A stretch of 64,000 bases of DNA from Helicobacter pylori Shi112 (GTDB lineage: Bacteria; Campylobacterota; Campylobacteria; Campylobacterales; Helicobacteraceae): positions 1,240,001 through 1,304,000 of the forward strand of contig NC_017741.1 in NCBI RefSeq assembly GCF_000277405.1. Direction: 5' to 3'. Below, piece by piece: positions 8,897-17,611 of this stretch. The position numbers were made by a program, and so were the translations under genes. The notes under the pieces are model-generated. The model did no database searches. It worked only from the letters and a program-made list of their open reading frames with translations, and was not told where the DNA came from. Each line of letters begins with the position of its first letter. Positions within the stretch are counted from its first letter, which is position 1.

Positions 8897-9029
8897 TTTC
8901 GCACTCCGTTTTCAAAAATTAGGCTTGATTTTCATTTCGAATCGTTCCTCTACTTTCAAAAATACAAGCAAGAATTTATTTTAATACAAACTAGCTTAAA
9001 AACACTTTTAAAAAACGCTTTTTAAAATT

Positions 9030-11096
9030 TTAAGCCAAATCCAAAGCGATTTTACCCTTATTGAAACTAATCACCCTACATTTGATGCTATCGCCTTCTT
9101 TTAAAACCACTTGACACCTGTCCATGTTTTGCTTTCTTAACAAGCCTTCGCCTCCCTTAGGCAAGCTTAAAAACGCCCCAAAATCCACGATTCGCTTCAC
9201 TTGAGCTTCTAATACCTCATCAATAGCGTATTGCTCCAATTCTTGATCCAAAGAATGCAAGTAGTTTAAAATAAATTCCTTCGTTTTCAAAACCCGTTCT
9301 TTATTCCCCATGATTTTCACTTCACCGCTCGGTTTGTTCAAATCAATTTTAACCTCAAACTTTTCTACTATCTCTCTGATCACACGCCCCCCTTGACCGA
9401 TAATTTCTACAATTTTATCGGGCTCGACATTAAAAATCTCCGTTGTGGGCAAATGGGAAAAATTGATCACAATCTTTTCTTTCGCTTCATGCATGATTTT
9501 TAAAATATGCTCTCGCGCTTTTTTAGCTTGGAGTAAGGCTTGGTATAAAACCTCTAAATGGATACCGCTCATTTTGGTATCCATTTGCATGGCCGTAATG
9601 CCTTCTAAATTCCCGGCAATCTTAAAATCCATATCGCCTTCTGCGTCTTCTAATCCGCTAATATCGCTTAAAATGGCGTGATCTTGCCCTTCGCTCACCA
9701 TGCCCATAGCCACCCCAGCGACTAAATCATAAATTTCCACACCGCTTGCATAAAGGGCTAAAGAGCCTGCGCACACGCTCGCCATTGAGCTTGAACCATT
9801 GCTTTCTAAAATCTCAGAAACCAATCGTATCACCTGCTCTTTATTTTTAATGCTCGTTTCTAAGGCCCTTTTAGCCAAATTCCCATGCCCTAATTCGCGC
9901 CTTGAAGTCGCGCCAATAGAACTCGCTTCGCCCACGCAAAAAGGAGGGAAATTATAATGAAACATGAAGCGCTCTTTAATAGGGGCTTTATGCTCCAAAC
10001 TCTCATGGGTTTGAGCGTCATTATCCGTGCCTAAAACCCCTACCACTAAGCTTTGCGTTTGCCCCCTAGTGAATAAAATGGAGCTATGCGCCATAGGGAG
10101 CAAATCGCTCTCTATCAAAATGGGCCGCACTTCTTCTAACGCGCGCTTATCCGGGCGGATTTTATCCTTAATAATCATGCGCCTTATCTCAGTTTTTTTC
10201 ACTTTTTCTAAAGACAATTCAATTTCTTCTAAACTGAATTCTGAGTGGGCTTCACTGATTTTTCTGGCAATTTCATTGAAAACATTTTCTCGCTCGCTCA
10301 AAGCAGAACTTTCAATGCCTTTGATGATTTCATCAAAATACTGATTTTTTAATAAATCTAACAGCCTTTCATTAAAAATTATTCCTTGGCTCTCTTTGAA
10401 AAGCAGCTCGTTTTGGTGGGGCGTGAAAATCTCTTCATAAAGCGTGCAAGTTTCTTTCAAACTTTTTTGAGCCAATTCTAAAGCTTTTAGCATTAAAGGC
10501 TCTTCTAAAGCGTTTAATTGTTGCCCCAAAGAGCGCATTTCTATCATGTTCAAACTCTCTTTTGTGCCGGACACGAACAAATCCAAACTGGATTGATTCA
10601 AAAGGCTTGTGTTAGGGTTAATGATAAATTCGTTACCAATCCTAGCGATCCTGCAAGCGCTCACGCTTTTAATGGGAGCGATATGGGATAAAAAGAGAGC
10701 GGCTGAAGCAGCGTTTAAAGCAGAAACTTGCAAGTCATTTTCAACATCATGGCTTAAAACCATTAAAGTGATCTGTGTGGGGTAGCGGTAATCTTTAGGG
10801 AATAAAGGGCGTAAAGTCCTGTCTATAAGCCTAGAGGTTAAGATTTCAAAATCTTGCGCCCTGCCTTCTCTTTTAACAAAGCCGCCCGGGATCTTTCCGG
10901 CTGCATAAGATTTTTCTAAAAACTGCACCACTAAAGGCAGAAAATCTTCACCCACAGGCTCTCTTTCTACGCACACGCTCGCTAAAATGATGGTTTTTCC
11001 TAAGCGATACATAAGAGAGCTGGTGGCTTGTTTGGCCACTTGTTTGAGAGCGAACTCTTCGGTTTTGTTACTAGAAGTGATGGTGATAAAATCCAT
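9030..11096 (-). CDS. pnp: Polyribonucleotide nucleotidyltransferase
   Basis: A 688-residue PNPase, the phosphorolytic 3'-5' exoribonuclease. It has two RNase PH-like domains (about 1-210 and 295-530, with RGQTQ and the GSSSMASVCAGSLALYASG region), a KH domain with IIGQGGRVIREI near 565 and an S1 domain at the end (GAFLSLPKGGEGLL). Length and order are normal. It is followed by the PRTase-like gene with a 2-bp gap, then lptD: one operon. Confidence 0.98.
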   Translation of the reverse strand: MDFITITSSNKTEEFALKQVAKQATSSLMYRLGKTIILASVCVEREPVGEDFLPLVVQFLEKSYAAGKIPGGFVKREGRAQDFEILTSRLIDRTLRPLFPKDYRYPTQITLMVLSHDVENDLQVSALNAASAALFLSHIAPIKSVSACRIARIGNEFIINPNTSLLNQSSLDLFVSGTKESLNMIEMRSLGQQLNALEEPLMLKALELAQKSLKETCTLYEEIFTPHQNELLFKESQGIIFNERLLDLLKNQYFDEIIKGIESSALSERENVFNEIARKISEAHSEFSLEEIELSLEKVKKTEIRRMIIKDKIRPDKRALEEVRPILIESDLLPMAHSSILFTRGQTQSLVVGVLGTDNDAQTHESLEHKAPIKERFMFHYNFPPFCVGEASSIGATSRRELGHGNLAKRALETSIKNKEQVIRLVSEILESNGSSSMASVCAGSLALYASGVEIYDLVAGVAMGMVSEGQDHAILSDISGLEDAEGDMDFKIAGNLEGITAMQMDTKMSGIHLEVLYQALLQAKKAREHILKIMHEAKEKIVINFSHLPTTEIFNVEPDKIVEIIGQGGRVIREIVEKFEVKIDLNKPSGEVKIMGNKERVLKTKEFILNYLHSLDQELEQYAIDEVLEAQVKRIVDFGAFLSLPKGGEGLLRKQNMDRCQVVLKEGDSIKCRVISFNKGKIALDLA

Positions 11097-11098
11097 AT

Positions 11099-11809
11099 TT
11101 AATGTTCCTTTTTTAAATTAGGCGCGTTGTTGGCGCCCAAGTATTTTTCAATTTCTTCATTGCTTAATCGCTTGAGTTCTTTATAATGATGCTCCACAGA
11201 GACAAAACATTCAGGGCGATACACGCTAATCACCCCATCGCATAAACTTTCTAAGCCTTGAGCGACATTTTGCGCGACAATGGGGGTTAAAATATAAATG
11301 TCTTGGCATTCTTTTTTCAAGCAAGTTTGCACGCCCAATCCTGCTCTAAACCCGGTTTCAATCCCCCTATCTACGATAAAAATATTTTTATCTTTTAAGC
11401 TTTTGATCGCATTGCCTTTGCGATACTGATAGATGTAGGACAAAATGTCTTCTTCATAAGCTCGCTTGGCTTCTCCATAAACATAGTCTAAAGTGATGTC
11501 AAAGGAATTGATCAAACTTTCATTCATCACTATATCCATGCTCTCACTCACCAAAGCGATCTCGCATTTTGAGTTTAAAGGGGCTAGGATAGGTTCTAAA
11601 AAAAGTATATCATAAGTCGCTCCAAATTTTTGCGCTAAAGCGTTAGCTAAATACAAAGCGTTAAAACTCAAAGCGAGCATGATGGAATCTTTTAAATCAA
11701 TGTGGCGCGTGTGGATTTCATTAATCAATTTGTTCAAAGCGTCTTCTTCATTGATAAAACGCATGCCCTCTATATCAGTGATATAGCTAAAGTCAGTATT
11801 CAAATGCAT
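11099..11809 (-). CDS. Phosphoribosyltransferase-like protein
   Basis: A 236-residue protein with a type I phosphoribosyltransferase-like fold. It has an N-terminal segment DSIMLALSFNALYLANALA, then LFLEPILAPLNSKCEIALVSES, and a KNIFIVDRGIETG segment in the place of the PRPP loop (usual form VDDxxxTG). The loop is altered (VDRGIETG), so catalysis is uncertain. It sits between lptD and pnp in one operon; no pathway can be assigned. Confidence 0.65.
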   Translation of the reverse strand: MHLNTDFSYITDIEGMRFINEEDALNKLINEIHTRHIDLKDSIMLALSFNALYLANALAQKFGATYDILFLEPILAPLNSKCEIALVSESMDIVMNESLINSFDITLDYVYGEAKRAYEEDILSYIYQYRKGNAIKSLKDKNIFIVDRGIETGFRAGLGVQTCLKKECQDIYILTPIVAQNVAQGLESLCDGVISVYRPECFVSVEHHYKELKRLSNEEIEKYLGANNAPNLKKEH

Positions 11810-11816
11810 TCCTTTT

Positions 11817-14078
11817 TTACTTACGCTGTAAAGAGCGGTAAGTTACATTGGTTTTAGTGATCGGTGAAAAGTCTAATTCTAGCTTAACATAGTTATTTTC
11901 AAACACTCTTATAGGCTGGTTGGGATCGCCGGTGAGAATAGGGCGCCGTTGGTTGACGAATTGAAAGCCAATCCCAAAACAACGGATTTTTTTATAAATC
12001 CCCACATTCCAATTTAAAACCACATTATTTCTAATATCATAACCCACATCCGCGCTCATGGAAAAATAGCCAAAGTCGTTGCTAAAACCCGCCTTTAAAT
12101 AATCCGCAGGATTTTCTACAATGCTATTAATCCCACTGCTAAAATTGTTTTTTAGAAAATAAGAGAGGTTAAAGCTTAAAAACTTGCGTTGGTAATTGGC
12201 GTTCACAGAGATTTCTTCTAGGCGGTTTTGATAAAACGAATAAAAGACATTCCCAAAGATATTCAATCCTGTTAAGGGTGAAAACCCGATCTTGCTCTCT
12301 AATGGCATCCTGAAGGGCGAAACCTTATCGTCAAGATTGATGAGTTGTGATATTTTAAAATACAATAACTCTTGCCCCCCTAAGCCATAAAGGTATTGCG
12401 TTAGGGTTAAATTCACCGTCTTATTGCTCGCATTGCTAGGTAAAATGCTGTTAGGATTCCACACAGAGTTATACAAACGCCCTTGATAATCATAATCTCT
12501 CAATAAAGGCGAAGTGTAGCTGTTTAAGGCTTGCGCGCTTAAAGCATACATGTTTTGAGAAAATAAGCCGTTTTTAAAGGTGTAATAAGGGATGTTGAAA
12601 ATCGCTTCCAATTGGATCGTGTGGAAAAGCTTGTTGTATTCTCTGGCTAAATCCGTATTGACATACATGGAAAAATTTGAAGACACAAAGTTCCCAAATT
12701 CCCTTGATTCATTAGGGATCGTAGGCACGAAGGAATTTTTAGATTGCACTAAAGCCACATTAGATAGTTGGAGATCATTCCAAAGCCCTATAGACAAATA
12801 CTTTTTAAACAAAGAAAATTGCAAGCCCACCGGCACATTCAAAGCGTTTTGCACATAGCCATAACCGATCTCTCTTGCGGTGTTTCTAAACTGATAATCC
12901 ACCGAATACAACAAATTTTTAAAATACAAAGAATTTAAATATTTATGGTATTGCAAATTAGGGACAGATTGGAAAGTGCGGTTATTGTTGATTTTATTCA
13001 GGTTTAAAAAATACTTGATATTCAAGCCGTAATAATGATTTTCTGTTTGCAAATAGTAATTCGCCCTAGACATGTGCGTGGCGTCCGTGATACGCTTATT
13101 AACCTTTTCAAAACGCACATAGTCCAAATCGTTCATGTATAAAAAGTCAATGTAATGCCCGTTGTCAATATTAGACTTAAGATGAAAGTATTTTTGTAGA
13201 GTGTCCCTGCTAGAGCTTAAAAATTCAAACCCGTAGATATTTTGATTCCTCAAATCATAGCGTTTGACATATTGAGTGTAATTCCTAAAATAGCGCGCAT
13301 TGAATAAAAACCTGTCGTCTTTAGAGTTGATGTAGCGCGCTTCAAAATTCAAGCCAAAACCCCTTTTATAACGGATTTGTGGGGTAAAGGTCATATCCCA
13401 TGAGTTTTTGGGGGCTAAATAAAAGGGTTGCAAATAGATAAAGCCGTCTAAATTGGAAGTGCCAAATTCAGGGTATAAAAACCCGGTAGTTCTTTTATTG
13501 CTCGTGGACATGAAAATATAGGGCAAATACAATACAGGAATATCGCCGACATAGATCTTAGGATTCCACATAGACAAATGCGATTTTTGCATGTTGAATG
13601 AGCCTGAAGTCGCATTGACATGCCAAATGGGGTTATCAATGCTGCACCCTGAAGCGCTCATGTTTTTAATCTTATATTTTTGATCCTTCCCGCTAGCAAT
13701 ATCCGCGCTCACCCAAATCCCGCTCACGCTGTCTTGGACATAAAAGGGGAAAATGATTTCATATTTTTCATTCAAACTCAATTTCACATAATCGGTTTTA
13801 ATGAGTAAGCCCTCGCCCTTATAAACCTTGATATTCCCTTCTAATAGTGCTTCTTTAGTCTTGGTATTATAACGCACCTTGTCCGCTAAAATATACACAT
13901 CATAATTCAATAAGATCGCATTCCCTGATGCGGTTATCACATTGTCTTTAGCGCTCACTTTATCCGCAAGGATTTCAAAAATCTTATGGTTTTGTTTGTC
14001 AAATCGTTGCATAGCGATTTCTTTAGCGTCTAATGCACTCAACAAAAAAAAGACCGCCAGATACAACCAATAAATCAT
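11817..14078 (-). CDS. lptD: LPS-assembly outer membrane protein LptD
   Basis: A 753-residue LptD (older names imp, ostA). The signal peptide is about residues 1-18, followed by an N-terminal OstA-type beta-jellyroll (KIFEILADKVSAKDNVITASGN, LLNYDVYILADKVRY) and a long C-terminal barrel rich in aromatic beta strands. It inserts lipopolysaccharide into the outer leaflet. Immediate neighbours are an RDD protein 2 bp upstream and the PRTase-like gene 7 bp downstream. Confidence 0.93.
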   Translation of the reverse strand: MIYWLYLAVFFLLSALDAKEIAMQRFDKQNHKIFEILADKVSAKDNVITASGNAILLNYDVYILADKVRYNTKTKEALLEGNIKVYKGEGLLIKTDYVKLSLNEKYEIIFPFYVQDSVSGIWVSADIASGKDQKYKIKNMSASGCSIDNPIWHVNATSGSFNMQKSHLSMWNPKIYVGDIPVLYLPYIFMSTSNKRTTGFLYPEFGTSNLDGFIYLQPFYLAPKNSWDMTFTPQIRYKRGFGLNFEARYINSKDDRFLFNARYFRNYTQYVKRYDLRNQNIYGFEFLSSSRDTLQKYFHLKSNIDNGHYIDFLYMNDLDYVRFEKVNKRITDATHMSRANYYLQTENHYYGLNIKYFLNLNKINNNRTFQSVPNLQYHKYLNSLYFKNLLYSVDYQFRNTAREIGYGYVQNALNVPVGLQFSLFKKYLSIGLWNDLQLSNVALVQSKNSFVPTIPNESREFGNFVSSNFSMYVNTDLAREYNKLFHTIQLEAIFNIPYYTFKNGLFSQNMYALSAQALNSYTSPLLRDYDYQGRLYNSVWNPNSILPSNASNKTVNLTLTQYLYGLGGQELLYFKISQLINLDDKVSPFRMPLESKIGFSPLTGLNIFGNVFYSFYQNRLEEISVNANYQRKFLSFNLSYFLKNNFSSGINSIVENPADYLKAGFSNDFGYFSMSADVGYDIRNNVVLNWNVGIYKKIRCFGIGFQFVNQRRPILTGDPNQPIRVFENNYVKLELDFSPITKTNVTYRSLQRK

Positions 14079-14080
14079 GA

Positions 14081-14560
14081 TTAAAACAACACCAAAAGAC
14101 TTTTGCTTTTTTCTTCATGCCACGCCCTATGATAGGGGTTTTTAAACACTACAAACCATAAAAAGGGGCATAGAAAAACCACGATCTTTAACCCTAAACG
14201 CTTCAATAAAATAGCCCTACTGGGGCAATCTGCTAAATAAATATCAATAATTTTAATCCTAAAAACCAGTTTAGCCAAACTCATCTTGCACAAACACACA
14301 AAAAAGATTTCATAAACGCCATACAAGATGATAAATCCCATCGCAACAAACACGCCATGATAAATGGGGTTAGCCAGCCAGTATAAAGAATGCAAGAAAT
14401 CGCACGCCCTTAAAAGATCGCTCAATAAAAACGCTACCAACAAACCATCGGTTAAAAACGCTAAGATGCGCCAATACAAGGGGCATAAACGCATTTTTTC
14501 ACGCATAAGGAGTGTTTCTATGATTTCAGTTTCTTCTTTTTCTAAATTTGGAGAGCGCAT
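14081..14560 (-). CDS. RDD-family membrane protein
   Basis: A 159-residue inner membrane protein with three likely helices. The RDD signature is in RILAFLTDGLLVAF near residue 27, with a second conserved part MSLAKLVFRIKIID near 93. Function is unknown for most of the family. It is separated from lptD by only 2 bp. A second RDD protein lies at 56436. Confidence 0.8.
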   Translation of the reverse strand: MRSPNLEKEETEIIETLLMREKMRLCPLYWRILAFLTDGLLVAFLLSDLLRACDFLHSLYWLANPIYHGVFVAMGFIILYGVYEIFFVCLCKMSLAKLVFRIKIIDIYLADCPSRAILLKRLGLKIVVFLCPFLWFVVFKNPYHRAWHEEKSKSLLVLF

Positions 14561-14601
14561 TCAAAAACAAACAAGACAAACTCTTTGGTTTGTCTTAAAC
14601 T

Positions 14602-15876
14602 TCAAGAGTATTCTTTCAAATCTAACACCTTAAAACCAATATCCTTGCGATAAAACATGCCTTCAAAATGCACTTTTTGAGCGATTTCATAAGCATGGTT
14701 TCTGGCTTCTAATAAGGATTTTCCTCTGCCAATGGCAAAGATCACCCTCCCCCCACTGCTTTCAAACACGCCGTTATCCTGCTCCACCTCCCCTAAAATC
14801 AAATGACCCTTTTTTTCATCAACCGGATCAATATAAAGGGTTTGTTTGGGCGAAGAGCTGGTGGGGTAATTCCTAGAAACGAGCGCCACACTCATCACAA
14901 ATTCTTTAGAAAACACCAATTCAAGAGAATTTAATTCCCCTTTGGCTGTAGCCAAACACAAATCTAAAAGCGAGCTTTCTAAAAGGGGTAAAATCGTCTG
15001 GCATTCAATATCTTTAAAACGCACGCTAAAATCCAATAAATACGGCTCTAAAACGCCCTTTTCTTCTATAACCACAATTTCAGCGAGTAAAACCCCTTTA
15101 AAAGGCGTGTTATTAGCCTGAAATTTCTCTAAAGTGGGTTTAAAGATATGATTTTTTATTTTCTCTTCCAATTCATTAGAGAAAAAGTTTGCAGGAGCGA
15201 TGGCCCCCATACCCCCCGTATTGACTCCATTATCCCCCTCTAATAAGCGTTTGTAGTTTTGGCAAAAGGGCAACAAGATAAAATCATCATTGGCTATGAG
15301 CGCTGTAACTGAAAGCTCAAACCCCTCTAAAAAAGGCTCTATGATCACAGGCTCATTATTTTGTTTGAAAGCGTCTTCAAGGGTTTTTAGCGCTTCTTCT
15401 TGATGATGGACAATGCTTGTGTTTTTATTCAACGCTTTAATCACTAAAGGGAAGGAAGCGTTTTGAATGTGATTGAGAGCTTCTTTTAAATCGTTTGTTT
15501 CAAAGTAAGACGCGCTTTTGATGCCACACTCTTTAACAAAAGCTTTCATATAGCTTTTAGAAGCCTCTAACTTAGCCGCTTCTTTAGAAGCCCCAAACAC
15601 TAAAATCCCCGCTTTTTCTAGCATTTCTGTAAGCCCTAAAATCAAAAGCTTTTCTTCTGAAATGATGGCTAAATGGATCTGTTTTTTTAGGGCTAATTCC
15701 ACGATATGCTCGTAATGTTCGCATTCTAGATTCTCGCCTAAATCTTGAGTGCCACCATTACCCAAACAAAAATACAAAGCATTCACTCGCTCATCTTGCT
15801 GAAGCCTTTGAGCCAAAGCATACTCTCGCCCCTTATTCCCCACAATTAAAACATTATAGTTATTGTTATCTTTCAT
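14602..15876 (-). CDS. purD: Phosphoribosylamine-glycine ligase
   Basis: A 424-residue GARS, the second step of purine synthesis. An N-terminal preATP-grasp domain (VLIVGNKGREYALAQRL) is followed by an ATP-grasp domain (FPLVIKALNK; VIIEPFLEGFELSVTALI; GGMGAIAPA near 220) and a C-terminal blade. The start at 15876 overlaps the end of a short frameshifted lipoprotein-like frame (15866-16002). Confidence 0.95.
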   Translation of the reverse strand: MKDNNNYNVLIVGNKGREYALAQRLQQDERVNALYFCLGNGGTQDLGENLECEHYEHIVELALKKQIHLAIISEEKLLILGLTEMLEKAGILVFGASKEAAKLEASKSYMKAFVKECGIKSASYFETNDLKEALNHIQNASFPLVIKALNKNTSIVHHQEEALKTLEDAFKQNNEPVIIEPFLEGFELSVTALIANDDFILLPFCQNYKRLLEGDNGVNTGGMGAIAPANFFSNELEEKIKNHIFKPTLEKFQANNTPFKGVLLAEIVVIEEKGVLEPYLLDFSVRFKDIECQTILPLLESSLLDLCLATAKGELNSLELVFSKEFVMSVALVSRNYPTSSSPKQTLYIDPVDEKKGHLILGEVEQDNGVFESSGGRVIFAIGRGKSLLEARNHAYEIAQKVHFEGMFYRKDIGFKVLDLKEYS

Positions 15877-16002
15877 GTCTTTCCTGCAATGTGGTTGTTT
15901 TTAAACCCAGATGACCGCTACTTTTACATGCGCATAAGTTCAACAAACCTACACTAATAAGGCTAGGAGAATTTTCTTAGGGGCAGATTTAAAAAATGCC
16001 AT
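15866..16002 (-). pseudogene. Possible tiny lipoprotein gene, frameshifted
   Basis: The reverse strand from the ATG at 16002 reads MAFFKSAPKKILLALLV and stops. Shifted by one base it continues VGLLNLCACKSSGHLG... and stops inside the purD start at 15866. Joined by a one-base insertion near 15953 the product would be about 45 residues, with a basic N-terminus, a hydrophobic core and an LCAC lipobox. This is a composite reading; no homologue is recalled. A TATAAT lies 90 bp upstream. Confidence 0.4.
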
Positions 16003-16187
16003 CACACAAAAACCACTACCTTAGCCTAACTTATTTTTTCAACGAACTTGCCATCAATAAGAAACACGAATCATCTAGGCGATGCTGACAATTATACTTA
16101 AATTTTAAAGAAATTCCATGCAAAAATATTCAAGCGATCTGTGATAGTTTTAATTGGCGTTTAGGCGTTTAAGACAAATTGACTGAT
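15890..16187. other. Intergenic stretch between the ABC ATPase gene and purD
   Basis: No full-length gene. It holds the -10 element at 16091-16096 and the frameshifted lipoprotein-like frame. The rest is AT-rich with no clear hairpin terminator. Confidence 0.6.
16091..16096 (-). promoter_or_regulatory. -10 element upstream of the lipoprotein-like frame and purD
   Basis: A perfect TATAAT on the reverse strand in the sequence AAGTATAATTGTCAGC. It would start a transcript about 80 nt before the 16002 ATG and about 210 nt before purD. Confidence 0.6.
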
Positions 16188-16874
16188 CTATTTCAACCTT
16201 TCTTTATACGCCATTTCCAAACTGCTATACCCTTTTTTCAGTTCTCCCACATCGCCAAAAGCCACCACTTTAGCTTCTTTTAAAAAAATCGCGCTGTCTA
16301 AATACTTTTCCACATCCACCACCAAATGCGTAGAAACTAACAAGCTTGCGTTTTGGCTAAATTCCTTAGCGATGAGTTCAAAAATCTCTTCTCTTGCAAT
16401 AGGGTCAATCCCAGCCACCGGCTCATCAAAAAGATACAAAGAAGCGTTTCGTGATAGGGTTAAAATCAGCTGTAATTTTTCCCTCATGCCTTTTGAAAGG
16501 GCTTTGAACTCTCTTTTTAAAGGCACGCTGAAGCGTTTGAGCAAATCTAGGGCTTTTGATGGATCAAAATCGCTGAAAAAATCCTTGTAAAAAGCGATCG
16601 CTTTTAAAGGCGTTAATTTAGGATCTAAAAAATCGCCATCGCTTAAAAACGCCACGCTTTTTTTAGTCTCTATGCCGATCTTTTGATTTAAAATTTTCAC
16701 TTCCCCTTGATAGTTCAAATTCAATCCGGCTAAAATTTTTAACAGAGTGGTTTTGCCCGCTCCATTAGGGCCTAAAAGCCCTATAAATTGCTGTTTGGGT
16801 AGTTTCAAATTGATATGGTCTAACGCTTTTAAACTCCCATAGGTTTTAGTCAAATTCTCTATTTCTACTAGCAT
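16188..16874 (-). CDS. ABC transporter ATP-binding protein
   Basis: A 228-residue stand-alone ATPase with Walker A GPNGAGKTT at 35-43, signature LSKGMREKLQ near 128, Walker B YLFDEPVAGIDP near 148 and switch His in STHLV. The closest family type is the YtrB/EcsA-like exporter ATPases (older symbol yhcG). No permease gene adjoins it, so the partner and substrate are unknown. It overlaps the end of uppS by 7 bp. Confidence 0.85.
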   Translation of the reverse strand: MLVEIENLTKTYGSLKALDHINLKLPKQQFIGLLGPNGAGKTTLLKILAGLNLNYQGEVKILNQKIGIETKKSVAFLSDGDFLDPKLTPLKAIAFYKDFFSDFDPSKALDLLKRFSVPLKREFKALSKGMREKLQLILTLSRNASLYLFDEPVAGIDPIAREEIFELIAKEFSQNASLLVSTHLVVDVEKYLDSAIFLKEAKVVAFGDVGELKKGYSSLEMAYKERLK

Positions 16875-17572
16875 TTTAATTCCCCGAATTTGCGCACTCT
16901 TTTGTAAAAATCGCTAATGATATTTTCTAAATCTTTAGGGGTGAAATCAGGCCATAAAATCGGCGTGAAAAACAATTCCGCATAGCTGGATTGCCACAAT
17001 AAAAAATTAGACAAGCGCATTTCCCCCCCCGTTCGTAACAATAAATCCACTTCCGGCAAATCGCGCGTGTCTAAACGATTAGAAATTTCATTTTCTAAAC
17101 TTTCTAAAAGGCTTATATTGCTAGGCGGGCTTTCTAGCAAGCTTTTAAATGCCCTTGAAAGCTCGTTTTTAGATCCGTAATTGAGGGCTAAAACTTGCGT
17201 AAAATCCTTAAAATGCCTGGTATCGTTTTCAAGCTGCAAGATCGTCTCTCTCAGTTCTTTAGAAAAGCCCTCTAAATCCCCTATCGCTTTAAAGCGTATG
17301 TTATTATCCAAGTAAGTGGATCGCTCATCTTTAAGGTATTTTTTAAGCATTTTCATTAAAAAATCCACTTCACTTTTAGGGCGTTTCCAATTTTCTGTAG
17401 AAAAAGCGTATAAAGTCAAGCATTCTAGCCTATGATTAGCGCACCAGATCGTGATGTCTTTAAGGGTTTTTACGCCCTTTTTATGCCCATAAGCCCTAGC
17501 TTTATTCTTTAATTTAGCCCACCTGCCATTACCATCCATAATAATGGCAAGATGTTTGAGAGTGTTATCCAA
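16868..17572 (-). CDS. uppS: Undecaprenyl diphosphate synthase
   Basis: A 234-residue cis-prenyltransferase that makes the C55 carrier lipid for peptidoglycan and O-antigen. The conserved MDGNGRWAK motif (catalytic Asp 13) and the RTGGEMRLSNFLLWQSSYAE motif near 190 are intact. A run of eight G encodes the RTGGE motif (17023-17030). It is followed directly by the ABC ATPase gene. Confidence 0.96.
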   Translation of the reverse strand: MDNTLKHLAIIMDGNGRWAKLKNKARAYGHKKGVKTLKDITIWCANHRLECLTLYAFSTENWKRPKSEVDFLMKMLKKYLKDERSTYLDNNIRFKAIGDLEGFSKELRETILQLENDTRHFKDFTQVLALNYGSKNELSRAFKSLLESPPSNISLLESLENEISNRLDTRDLPEVDLLLRTGGEMRLSNFLLWQSSYAELFFTPILWPDFTPKDLENIISDFYKRVRKFGELKC

Positions 17573-17611
17573 TACCTTTACCCTTTAAAGAAATTCTTTA
17601 TTATACACCAT

